16,110 nucleotides of DNA from Pseudomonadota bacterium (GTDB taxonomy: Bacteria > Pseudomonadota > Gammaproteobacteria > Xanthomonadales > Xanthomonadaceae). The translations under genes and the position numbers were made by a program. Of this stretch, positions 1-7,180 are shown piece after piece; positions within the stretch are counted from its first letter, which is position 1, and each line of letters starts with the position of its first letter. The stretch spans positions 1 through 16,110 of the forward strand of contig JAEWNA010000367.1 of NCBI GenBank assembly GCA_023392975.1, given 5' to 3'. The notes under the pieces were generated by a model. The model searched no databases. It saw only the letters and a list, made by a program, of their open reading frames with translations, and was not told the DNA's origin.

Positions 1-2
1 CG

Positions 3-1904
3 CTGGCGGACGCCGGCATCGGGGCCGCGGCGGTGGCGACGACCAGCGTGTTCGCCGGCGATGCCGCCGGCGATCTGCATGCGCTGCTCGCCGCACTGGC
101 CGAACCGGCCGACGACGGCCGGTTCCGTGCCGCGCTGGCGACGCGCCTGCTCGGCTGGGACGCCGCGCGGATCGCGGCGCTCGATGCGGACGACACGACC
201 TCGGAAGCCGCCGTTTCGCTTTTTTCGGCCGCGGCGGAACGCTGGCGCGCGCGCGGTCCGCTGCCGGCGCTGCTGCCGTTCATCGTCGACGCCGCGTCGC
301 GCTGGCTGGGCGAGGTCGGTGGCACGCGCAGGCTCACGGATGCGCTGCATCTCGCCGAGCTGCTGCAGGCCGAGTCCGCGCATCGCCATGGTCCGGTCGA
401 ACAACTGCGCTGGTTCGCAAGGCAATGCGCGCTCGCCGCCGCCGACGAAGCGCGCCAGCTGCGACTGGAGTCGGACGGCGGCCTGGTGCAGATCGCGACC
501 ATCCACAAGAGCAAGGGCCTCGAATATCCGGTCGTGGTACTGCCGTTCGCCGCATGGCAAGGCAGTCGCCGGCGCACGGGATTGGGCTACGACGATTTCC
601 ACGGAACGGACGGTCGGCCCGCGCGTGCCTGGCGGGCCAAGGGTGTGCTCGAACCTGCGGAGGCCGATGCGATCGATGCCGAAGTCGAGCGCGAAACGCG
701 CGCCGAGGCGCAGCGCCAACTCTACGTCGCCCTGACCCGCGCGCAGCATGCGTTGCACGTGGTCTGGAGCCGCAACGACCAGACCGACGCCACGGCGCTG
801 CATCACCTGTTGCACAACGGCGCGCCGGTGACCGGAAAAAGCGGCCTCGACCATGCGGCGATGCGGGTGCGGCTCGATGCGCTGGCAGCGGCGTCCGGCG
901 GCAGTATCGCGATCAGGCCATTCGATCCGGATGCCGCGCCGGTGTCGATGCGGGCTGCGTCGCGCGACGAAGACGTCGATACACCGCCAGCGGCGAGGAT
1001 GGCACACCGACGGTTCGTCGATGCCCCGCGCTTGCACAGCTTCTCGTCGCTGCATGCCAGCAGCGGCGACGAGATGCCGCCGCGCGGCGCCGTCGACGAG
1101 GCGGGGGCGGTGATCGAGGAAGACGCCGATGCCGCATCGCTCGGCGGCACCGCATTCGGCAATGCGGTGCACGATGTCCTCGAAGCCGCCGAAGCCGGCG
1201 TGTGGCATCGCGAACCGGATGTGCAAGACGGACTCTTCGCCGACGACGAGGCCCCGGCCACGCAGCGTGCGCTGCTCGAAAGCGCGCTGTTGCGTCATGG
1301 GCTGGCGCCGAGCGCAGCGCATCTGGCGCAGACCGCGCGGCTGGTGCGGCGGGCGCTCAATGTTGCCCTGCCCGGCGGTGTGCGATTGTGCGATCTGCCG
1401 GCAACGCGGCAGGTGCGCGAGATGCCCTTCCACTTCCGGCTGCGGCCGACGCGGATCGATGCGGTGTTCGCGCTGCTGGACGCGCACGGCTACCCGCGCG
1501 AACGCCGTGCTTCACCGGATATGCTCGACGGGCTGATGCACGGCTACATCGATCTGGTGTATCGCGACGAAGCGGGCCGACATCACGTCCTCGACTACAA
1601 GACCAACCGGCTGTCGGCGTACGACCCGGCGTCGCTGCGGCATGCCGTCGGCGTGCGCGACTACGACCTGCAATACCTGATCTATCTCGTCGCCCTGCGT
1701 CGCTGGCTGAAGCTGCGCCACGGCGGCGACTACGACGACGCGCGCCTGCTCGGCGGCGCGGTCTACCTGTTCCTGCGCGGCATCGACCTGCAGGAGACCG
1801 GAAGCGGAGACGTTTCGCGTCGCGGCGTGCATGTCGATCCGGTGTCGCCGGCGCTGCTGTCGGCGCTCGATGCGTTGCTCGACGGCGGGGAGGGCATGCG
1901 ATGA
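3..1904 (+). CDS. recB: RecBCD enzyme subunit RecB, C-terminal part (5' end outside window)
   Basis: RecB is the 3'-5' helicase and nuclease subunit of RecBCD (exonuclease V), which processes double-strand breaks and loads RecA in the cytoplasm. The open frame runs to the left edge, and residues before the first possible start still match RecB, so this is the last ~633 codons of a protein of about 1,200 aa. Seen: UvrD-type helicase motif with IHKSKGLEYP (about 505-535); motif VI LYVALTRAQHAL (about 719-755); then a C-terminal nuclease domain with the metal-binding His of the NAVHDVLE segment (1170-1172), Asp of GYIDLV (1551-1553), and the Asp and Lys of DYKTN (1593-1601). These correspond to E. 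coli H956, D1067, D1080 and K1082. The following QYLIYLVAL and VYLFLRG segments are also RecB-typical. All nuclease residues are present, so Chi-regulated degradation should be possible. It overlaps recD by ATGA. Confidence 0.96.
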   Translation: MADAGIGAAAVATTSVFAGDAAGDLHALLAALAEPADDGRFRAALATRLLGWDAARIAALDADDTTSEAAVSLFSAAAERWRARGPLPALLPFIVDAASRWLGEVGGTRRLTDALHLAELLQAESAHRHGPVEQLRWFARQCALAAADEARQLRLESDGGLVQIATIHKSKGLEYPVVVLPFAAWQGSRRRTGLGYDDFHGTDGRPARAWRAKGVLEPAEADAIDAEVERETRAEAQRQLYVALTRAQHALHVVWSRNDQTDATALHHLLHNGAPVTGKSGLDHAAMRVRLDALAAASGGSIAIRPFDPDAAPVSMRAASRDEDVDTPPAARMAHRRFVDAPRLHSFSSLHASSGDEMPPRGAVDEAGAVIEEDADAASLGGTAFGNAVHDVLEAAEAGVWHREPDVQDGLFADDEAPATQRALLESALLRHGLAPSAAHLAQTARLVRRALNVALPGGVRLCDLPATRQVREMPFHFRLRPTRIDAVFALLDAHGYPRERRASPDMLDGLMHGYIDLVYRDEAGRHHVLDYKTNRLSAYDPASLRHAVGVRDYDLQYLIYLVALRRWLKLRHGGDYDDARLLGGAVYLFLRGIDLQETGSGDVSRRGVHVDPVSPALLSALDALLDGGEGMR

Positions 1905-3763
1905 CCGCGGCCGACGCGCTCGATGTGCTCGCTGTCCACGCGCTGCGGCATCTCGAAGCCGAAGGCGCGTTGCGCACCGTGGATGCCGCGTTCGCCGAAC
2001 TCCTGCACGACCGACTCCACGCCATGCCCGCGGTGGCGCTTGCGGGGGCGCTGGCGATGCGCGCGGTGGCGATGGGCCACAGCAGCGTCGCGCTCGCCGA
2101 CATGCCGGCGCTGCTGGGCGCGCTCGGTGTGCATGCGACGCTGCCCGATGCATCATCGTGGGCCGATGTGCTCGCCACCTCGCCGCAGGTCGCATCGGAT
2201 GCTTCCATGGCTGCGCCACTCACTTTCACGCAGGGCCGCCTCGCCTTGTCGCGCTATGCCCGCTACGAACAGCGTCTGTCGGAGCGATTGACGCAGCGTG
2301 CGTCGTGGACGTCCGAGGTCGCGCCATCGCCGGTACTGGCGGACGCGGTGAAAACGCTGTTCGCGGCCAGCGCGATGCCGGGCGAGATCGACCGGCAGGC
2401 GCTCGCGGCGATCGTCGCGCTGCGGCGTCGCCTCCTGCTCATCACCGGCGGCCCCGGCACCGGCAAGACCACGACCGTCGCCCGCCTGCTCGCACTGCAG
2501 CTTGCGTACGCGCGCCTGCGCGGCGCCACCGCCCTGCGCATCGCGCTCGCCGCGCCCACCGGACGCGCGGCGGCGCGGCTGGGCGAGGCGATCGACGCCG
2601 TGTTGCGCGCCGATGTCGCCGCCGATCGCATCGAGGCGGGGCTCGCCGATGCGGTGCCGCGTCGTGCGCGCACGCTCCATCGCCTGTTGGGCGCGCGTCC
2701 GGGCCGTGTCGGATTCCGCCACGATGCGCGGCGCCCGTTGCCGTTCGATCTGGTGGTCGTCGATGAAGCCTCGATGGTCGATCTGCCGTTGATGGCGAAG
2801 CTGGTCGACGCGGTCCGCGACGAGGCGACGCTGGTGCTGCTCGGTGACCCGGACCAGTTGCCCGCGGTGGAAGCGGGCGATGTGCTGGGCGGGCTGTGCG
2901 ACGCCGCCGGCGACGGGCTCGCGCTGCCGCAGCACGAGGCGCAGGTCGCTGCGGCGCTGCTCGGCAACGCGGTGCCGTCGACGCCCGCCGGTGCGCCGCT
3001 TGCGGGTGCGCGAGTGCACCTGCTGCGCGGTTGGCGCCAGGCCGGTGCCGCGGGGCTGCGCGCGCTGTCCGATGCGGTGCGGCATGGCGACGAGGATGCG
3101 GCGCTCGCCGTGCTCGACGGCGAGGACGCGTCGCTGGATTGGCACCAGGGCGATGCGCTCGCGCTTGCGGACACGCTGCGTCGCGAGGCGTTGCCCGCGT
3201 TCGTGGCGGTGCGCGATGCCGATGATCCCGCACAGGCACTTCAACGCGCCACCGCGCTGCGCATCCTCACCGCGCTGCGCCGCGGGCCGTTCGGCGCGGA
3301 ACACTGGAACGCCTGGTGCGCCGCGGAGCTCGGTGGACGCACGCCGTACTTTCATGGACGCCTGCTGGCGATGTCGGCGAACAGCGAGCGGCATGGCCTC
3401 TACAACGGCGATCTCGGCGTGGTCTGGCGCGATGCGCGCGGTGATGCCGCGGTATGGTTCGACACCGCGAACGGTCTGCGCGCGTGGCGCCCCGCGCAGC
3501 TTCCCGCGCATGCCTCGGCGTGGGCGACGACCGTGCACAAGGCGCAGGGTTCGGAATTCGAGCGCATCGCGCTGATCCTGCCCGACGCCGACGCCCGCGT
3601 ACTCTCGCGCGAGCTGCTCTACACCGCGCTCACCCGCGCCCGCCATCGGGCGCTGGTCTGGGCGACGCCCGACCTCCTGCGGCATGCGATCGGTCGCCGC
3701 ACCTGGCGCGATTCCGGCCTCGCCGCGCGGCTGCATGCGCTGGCATCGCCACCCGCGGAATGA
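1901..3763 (+). CDS. recD: RecBCD enzyme subunit RecD (5'-3' helicase)
   Basis: RecD is the fast 5'-3' motor of RecBCD and is needed for its nuclease activity. The product is 620 aa, close to E. coli RecD (608). Seen: an N-terminal RecB-contact region (about 1-130); Walker A GGPGTGKTT with Lys189; APTGRAAARL (motif Ia); Walker B VVVDEAS with Asp288-Glu289; GDPDQLPAVEAGD (motif III); TTVHKAQGSEF (motif V); and YTALTRAR near residue 575-581 (motif VI). The ATG at 1901 overlaps the recB TGA (ATGA) and follows GGGGAGG at about 1887-1893, which implies translational coupling and near-equimolar synthesis. No internal stops or frameshift. It is SF1B-like RecD of the RecBCD type, not the RecD2 type, judged by the recB neighbour and length. 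Confidence 0.96.
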   Translation: MTAADALDVLAVHALRHLEAEGALRTVDAAFAELLHDRLHAMPAVALAGALAMRAVAMGHSSVALADMPALLGALGVHATLPDASSWADVLATSPQVASDASMAAPLTFTQGRLALSRYARYEQRLSERLTQRASWTSEVAPSPVLADAVKTLFAASAMPGEIDRQALAAIVALRRRLLLITGGPGTGKTTTVARLLALQLAYARLRGATALRIALAAPTGRAAARLGEAIDAVLRADVAADRIEAGLADAVPRRARTLHRLLGARPGRVGFRHDARRPLPFDLVVVDEASMVDLPLMAKLVDAVRDEATLVLLGDPDQLPAVEAGDVLGGLCDAAGDGLALPQHEAQVAAALLGNAVPSTPAGAPLAGARVHLLRGWRQAGAAGLRALSDAVRHGDEDAALAVLDGEDASLDWHQGDALALADTLRREALPAFVAVRDADDPAQALQRATALRILTALRRGPFGAEHWNAWCAAELGGRTPYFHGRLLAMSANSERHGLYNGDLGVVWRDARGDAAVWFDTANGLRAWRPAQLPAHASAWATTVHKAQGSEFERIALILPDADARVLSRELLYTALTRARHRALVWATPDLLRHAIGRRTWRDSGLAARLHALASPPAE

Positions 3764-3803
3764 GTCGTTTCGGGGGGCGCGCACGACCTTTGCGGGATCG
3801 CGC

Positions 3804-3827
3804 TACCATGCCCGTCCCCCGCAGGAG
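3804..3827 (+). promoter_or_regulatory. Possible folE -10 element and Shine-Dalgarno
   Basis: In the 75-base recD-folE gap, TACCAT at 3804-3809 matches the TATAAT consensus at 4 of 6 positions, but no good -35 stands 16-18 bases upstream. AGGAG at 3823-3827 is the ribosome-binding site, with about 11 bases to the folE ATG. An own promoter for folE is plausible. Read-through from recBD is equally possible, since no terminator is visible after recD. Confidence 0.3.
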
Positions 3828-3838
3828 AGCTGAACGCC

Positions 3839-4480
3839 ATGTGCGCGAACGATGCCCACGACGAGCACCCGCAGACGACCGACGCCGTGACCGACGACCG
3901 CCACGGCGTGAGCCGCGCGCAGGCCGAGGATGCAGTCCGGACCTTGCTGCGCTGGGCCGGCGACGATCCGGCCCGCGAGGGGTTGCTCGACACGCCAAAG
4001 CGCGTGGTCAAGGCCTACGGCGACTGGTTCAGCGGTTACGCCATGGATCCCGAGGACTACCTCAAGCGCACGTTCGAGGAAGTCGAGGGCTACGACGAGA
4101 TGGTCGTGCTGCGGGACATCGAATTCGAGAGCCACTGCGAACACCACATGGCGCCGATCGTCGGCAAGGCGCACGTCGGCTACCTGCCGAGCGGTCGCGT
4201 CGTCGGCATCAGCAAGCTCGCCCGCGTGGTCGAAGCCTACGCCCGCCGCTTCCAGGTGCAGGAGAAGATGACCGCGCAGATCGCGCGCTGCATCCAGATG
4301 ACCCTGCAACCGCGGGGCGTGGGCGTCGTGATCGAGGCCGCGCACGAATGCATGACCACCCGCGGCATCCACAAGCGCGGTGTCAGCATGGTCACCTCGA
4401 AGATGCTCGGTACCTTCCGCGAGGACGCACGCACCCGCAGCGAGTTCCTGGAGTTGATCAGGGTGCGCGGGGGGAAGTGA
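3839..4480 (+). CDS. folE: GTP cyclohydrolase I, FolE type 1
   Basis: FolE converts GTP to 7,8-dihydroneopterin triphosphate plus formate, the first step of tetrahydrofolate (and in some bacteria pterin/queuosine) synthesis, as a cytoplasmic toroidal decamer. The product is 213 aa, the usual length (E. coli 222). Seen: SHCEHHM with Cys100, catalytic His102 and His103; HECMTTRG with Cys171. Cys100, His103 and Cys171 are the zinc ligands (E. coli C110, H113, C181). DTPKRVVKAY, GYLPSGRVVGISKLAR and QEKMTAQIA are family signatures. The first ~25 residues are acidic/His-rich and variable, as is normal for this family. The ATG at 3839 is the only start preceded by AGGAG (3823-3827); the ATG at 3808 is out of frame. 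The zinc-binding set shows it is FolE1, not zinc-independent FolE2. Confidence 0.97.
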   Translation: MCANDAHDEHPQTTDAVTDDRHGVSRAQAEDAVRTLLRWAGDDPAREGLLDTPKRVVKAYGDWFSGYAMDPEDYLKRTFEEVEGYDEMVVLRDIEFESHCEHHMAPIVGKAHVGYLPSGRVVGISKLARVVEAYARRFQVQEKMTAQIARCIQMTLQPRGVGVVIEAAHECMTTRGIHKRGVSMVTSKMLGTFREDARTRSEFLELIRVRGGK

Positions 4481-4506
4481 GATCCGCCTCACGAGGGGAT
4501 GGGCGC

Positions 4507-5034
4507 ATGAAAGGCAAGGTTTTCTTGGCGTGGATCTTCTTGGCGATCGCCACAGGCCTTGTTTCAGCAGGGGAGCGCGATCGGCATGCCGTCGATATCG
4601 AAATGGCGAAAACGGCGGTTGCGGTCGAGCTATTGAACGGACACAGTCGGGAAGGCCGCTATGCCTGCAGTCGCATGAACCATGCATGCGCGGGGCCGGC
4701 AAAGGGCGAACTGGGCCTTGCCTTGCTCCGGAACATCAGCACCAGCCGTGGCGCGCAAGCGCTTCTGGAAGTCGGCGCCTTCGGTCTGGATGCCGATCTC
4801 GCGGAGAGCTACGACTGTGCCATCGCGACCGGTGGCCCTGAAGTGAAGCGACAGCTTGCGACGGTGTCGGCGAAGCGGAACCGCGCGGCATGCCTGGCCT
4901 TCTTCGGGACGCTGATCCACTCCATGCCGGATTACAAGGATGTCGATGCCACCGGACTCTGCCTGAGTGAAGCCGAGCTGTCGCGCAAGTACGCGAGCAT
5001 CAGGAAAATCCGTGCGGCCGATTGTGGAGAGTGA
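4507..5034 (+). CDS. Secreted hypothetical protein with six cysteines
   Basis: I do not recognise this 175-aa protein. Residues 1-21 form a Sec signal peptide: Lys2 and Lys4, a hydrophobic core from VFLAWIFLAIATGLV, and a VSA|GE cleavage site after Ala21, so the product is probably periplasmic or secreted. The mature part has exactly six cysteines (54, 61, 104, 129, 152, 173), an even number that suits disulfides in the periplasm, and short amphipathic helical stretches (e.g. 64-75, 82-99). No catalytic motif is evident. It starts 26 bases after folE on the same strand with GAGGGG at about 4493-4498 as ribosome-binding site, so it may be transcribed with folE, but a functional link is not implied. 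One sampled 60-base row (4561-4620) is 58% GC versus 70% in a folE row (3961-4020), suggesting a different origin from its neighbours. Confidence 0.8.
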   Translation: MKGKVFLAWIFLAIATGLVSAGERDRHAVDIEMAKTAVAVELLNGHSREGRYACSRMNHACAGPAKGELGLALLRNISTSRGAQALLEVGAFGLDADLAESYDCAIATGGPEVKRQLATVSAKRNRAACLAFFGTLIHSMPDYKDVDATGLCLSEAELSRKYASIRKIRAADCGE

Positions 5035-5093
5035 CGTCGTTGCGCCACGTCGCGCAGGCGGATTCGAACTTGTTCTCCGTCAGCGTTGTCGAG

Positions 5094-5561
5094 TCAGGTT
5101 CGCTTGCGGGCGAACGCATCCAGAAGCAATTGCCCTTCGCTCCGCCGGATGTGCTGCCTGAGCCAGTCGGGCAAGTCGGCTCTGCGTGAAGGTGGTGCAT
5201 AGCCGACGCTGCATCCGCATCCCTGAAACGCGAAGCCGTGCTCGTACAGCACCCGAAGGATCTCCCAGGCTTTCTTTTTCCTGTGCGGGGGCGCCTTGAA
5301 GTCCAGCCCCACGGCGGCCATGCGCTTGCCGCATTGTGGGCAAATGGACACGTCGGCTACGTAGCGTTCAACGATTCCTTCGTAGGAAGCGCACGGCGTT
5401 ACATGTTTGCCCCGGCGCGTTTGCCGGAAAAGGATCTTGTCGTGCGCTGCTTTCAAGCCCACATGCTCGACATAGTCCTCCATCGCGGTCTTTCGGAAGA
5501 CCTTGCGGCACAGGAAACAGGCGAAGTGTGACTTGTACGTTTGACCTGCGTAACGGCACAT
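5094..5561 (-). CDS. Hypothetical CxxC protein, probably zinc-ribbon type
   Basis: Small basic protein of 155 aa with start at 5561. Function not recognised. Seen: CxxC at 15-18 (HFACFLCRK), CxxC at 74-77 (ICPQCGKRM) and CxC at 115-117 (GCGCS). Spacing and flanking residues look like zinc ribbons, possibly one site built from the 15-18 and 74-77 pairs. A KKK cluster at 95-97 and a basic tail suggest nucleic-acid contact, which is inference only. Starts at 5609 and 5633 lie in the same frame and would overlap the 3' end of gltD. The 5609 start has GGGGAG about 11 bases upstream and could couple to gltD translation. I chose 5561 because the cysteine-rich core MCRYAG begins there, but the start is uncertain. 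Low GC (55% in the row 5461-5520) and a TTTCTTTTT stretch near 5271 set it apart from gltD. No signal peptide. Confidence 0.7.
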   Translation of the reverse strand: MCRYAGQTYKSHFACFLCRKVFRKTAMEDYVEHVGLKAAHDKILFRQTRRGKHVTPCASYEGIVERYVADVSICPQCGKRMAAVGLDFKAPPHRKKKAWEILRVLYEHGFAFQGCGCSVGYAPPSRRADLPDWLRQHIRRSEGQLLLDAFARKRT

Positions 5562-5592
5562 GACGACATCCGGAGGCCGAGGGAAATCGGCC

Positions 5593-7086
5593 TCAACACC
5601 GTGAAACATACCGCACGATACTCCCCGCCGCATCGCGCCCTTCCTGCACCGCGGTAACGACGAGGTCGGCGCCGCGGACGCCGTCGCCGCCGGCGAACAG
5701 TTTGGGGTTCGCCGTCTGGTACGGGTGCACGGGATTGGCGGGATCGAAACGGAATGGGTGGTGCGGCGGTGGTGCGGGCGTGATCCTGATCCGGCCGTCG
5801 TCGTGCAGGGTCACGCCGTGGGCTGTGAGCCACGCCGGCGGGTCGGGCTGGAAGCCGAACGCGATGAGCACGATGTCGGCGTCGAGGTCGACTTCGCTGC
5901 CGGGCACCTGCTCGGGGCGGCGGCGGCCGCGGGCGTCGGGTTCGCCGAGGCGGGTTTCGGCGACGCGCACGGCGCGAACATGGCCAGAGCCGTCGTCGAG
6001 CAGCGCCAGCGGCGCGCGCTGGAACAGGAAGCGCACGCCTTCCTCGCGCGCGTTGGCGACCTCGCGCGCGGAGCCGGGCATGCTGGCCTCGTCGCGGCGA
6101 TAGACGCAGCTCACTTCGGCCGCGCCCAGGCGCACGGTGCTGCGCACGCAGTCCATGCCGGTGTCGCCGCCGCCGAGCACGACCACGCGCTTGCCGCGCA
6201 GGTCGGGCAGTTCGACGCGATCTTCCCAGCCGGCGATGGGCCGGCCGGCGGCGTCGTTTTCGCCGATCACGATGCGGCCGTTCTGCACGAGGAACGGTAG
6301 TGCCGGCAGCACGTTCTGCAAATCCTGGCCGGGCAGCTGGCCGTCGGTATAGCGATAACTGCCGAGGCCGAGGAACACCGCGTCGAAATCGGCGAGCAGC
6401 GCGTCCATCGCCACGTCGCGGCCGATCTCGACGCCGAGGCGGAATTCCACGCCCATGCCTTCGAGCACGCGACGCCGTTCGGCGATCACGGTCTTCTCCA
6501 GTTTGAAGCTGGGGATGCCGAACTGCAGCAGGCCGCCGATCTGTTCGTAGCGATCGAACACCACGGCCTGCACGCCCGCGCGCGCGAGCCGGTCCGCGCA
6601 GGCGAGGCCCGCGGGGCCGGCGCCGACGACGGCGACGCGCTTGCCGGTGGCCGGCGCGTGCGAGAGATCGGGCGTCCAGCCTTCGGACAGCGCCTTGTCG
6701 ACGATGTACTTCTCGATCGCGCCGATGGTGACCGCGCCGAAGCCATCGTTGAGCGTGCACGCACCTTCGCAGAGTCGGTCCTGCGGACAGACGCGGCCGC
6801 AGATCTCCGGCAGCGGGTTGGTCTCGTGGCACAGCGCCGCGGCTTCATGGACGCGGCCTTCGCGCGCGAGTTCCAGCCACTGCGGGATGAAGTTGTGCAG
6901 CGGGCAGCCCCAGCTGCAATAGGGATTCCCGCAGTCGAGGCAGCGCGCGGCCTGGGTCTTGGCTTCGGGTTCGCCGAAGCGGCCGTAGAGTTCGTGCCAG
7001 TCGCCTTCGCGACGCACCTCGACCGGCACGCGGTCGGGCATCTGCCGTTGCGATTGCAGGAAGGCTTGCGGCGTCTTCTTGCTCAT
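5593..7086 (-). CDS. gltD: Glutamate synthase (NADPH) small subunit GltD
   Basis: GltD takes electrons from NADPH through FAD to the GltB iron-sulfur/FMN centres for reductive synthesis of glutamate from 2-oxoglutarate and glutamine. The product is 497 aa from this start (E. coli 472). Seen: N-terminal cysteine clusters CLDCGNPYC...C (49, 52, 57, 61) and CGRVCPQDRLCEGAC (96, 100, 106, 110), ligands for two [4Fe-4S] clusters; FAD-binding GAGPAGLACA at 155-164; NADPH-binding VLGGGDTGMDC near 300; and the C-terminal FAD motif GGDGVRGADLVVTA near 465-480. I prefer MSKK at 7086; an in-frame ATG two codons upstream (7092) is possible. Neither has a clear Shine-Dalgarno sequence, and the REP-like pair lies immediately upstream. 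It lies downstream of gltB on the same strand. The 3' end may overlap the next minus-strand gene if that gene starts at 5609. Confidence 0.96.
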   Translation of the reverse strand: MSKKTPQAFLQSQRQMPDRVPVEVRREGDWHELYGRFGEPEAKTQAARCLDCGNPYCSWGCPLHNFIPQWLELAREGRVHEAAALCHETNPLPEICGRVCPQDRLCEGACTLNDGFGAVTIGAIEKYIVDKALSEGWTPDLSHAPATGKRVAVVGAGPAGLACADRLARAGVQAVVFDRYEQIGGLLQFGIPSFKLEKTVIAERRRVLEGMGVEFRLGVEIGRDVAMDALLADFDAVFLGLGSYRYTDGQLPGQDLQNVLPALPFLVQNGRIVIGENDAAGRPIAGWEDRVELPDLRGKRVVVLGGGDTGMDCVRSTVRLGAAEVSCVYRRDEASMPGSAREVANAREEGVRFLFQRAPLALLDDGSGHVRAVRVAETRLGEPDARGRRRPEQVPGSEVDLDADIVLIAFGFQPDPPAWLTAHGVTLHDDGRIRITPAPPPHHPFRFDPANPVHPYQTANPKLFAGGDGVRGADLVVTAVQEGRDAAGSIVRYVSRC

Positions 7087-7097
7087 GGGCATGACCC

Positions 7098-7167
7098 GGT
7101 AGAGCGGGCTTCAGCCCGCTGCGAGAATTCATGGGGCCTAGAGAAGCGGCCTGAAGGCCGCTCTACC
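7098..7167. repeat. Inverted pair of REP-like hairpins (REPIN-like) between gltB and gltD
   Basis: Two short palindromes face each other. Copy A (7098-7120) is GGTAG followed by stem AGCGGGC, loop TTCA, stem GCCCGCT. Copy B (7145-7167) is stem AGCGGCC, loop TGAA, stem GGCCGCT, followed by CTACC. The outer ends GGTAGAG (7098-7104) and CTCTACC (7161-7167) are exact reverse complements, so the whole is one inverted doublet with a 24-base spacer. Layout and sequence match the REP/REPIN elements spread by RAYT transposases in pseudomonads and xanthomonads. In the gltB-gltD transcript each copy can fold into a 7-bp GC-rich hairpin. No RAYT gene is in the window. The tetraloops and the stem flanks make this much more than chance GC palindromes. 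Confidence 0.8.
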
Positions 7168-7180
7168 AAAAGCGAAGGCA

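Noticed and set aside
425..1900. In-frame open extension upstream of recD running through recB
   Set aside because: The translated part before 1901 is Arg/Ala-rich shadow sequence of recB. RecD homology begins at the ATG at 1901.
3769..3821. G6 and C5 runs flanking the folE promoter region as a long-loop hairpin or riboswitch
   Set aside because: Only 5 bp of pairing over a loop of more than 30 bases, with no conserved riboswitch core.
3454..4506. In-frame open extension upstream of the secreted six-cysteine protein, across recD and folE
   Set aside because: The signal peptide starting at 4507 sets the true start; the upstream translation is a shadow of recD and folE.
5060..5069. GTTCGAATCC on the minus strand, like a tRNA T-loop or attachment-site remnant
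   Set aside because: The flanks do not form a T-arm (ACAAG against CCGCC) and no other tRNA arms are present. Probably chance.
5098..5115. GTTCGC-N6-GCGAAC hairpin at the end of the CxxC gene as a terminator
   Set aside because: It lies within the last codons and has no T-run after it on either strand.
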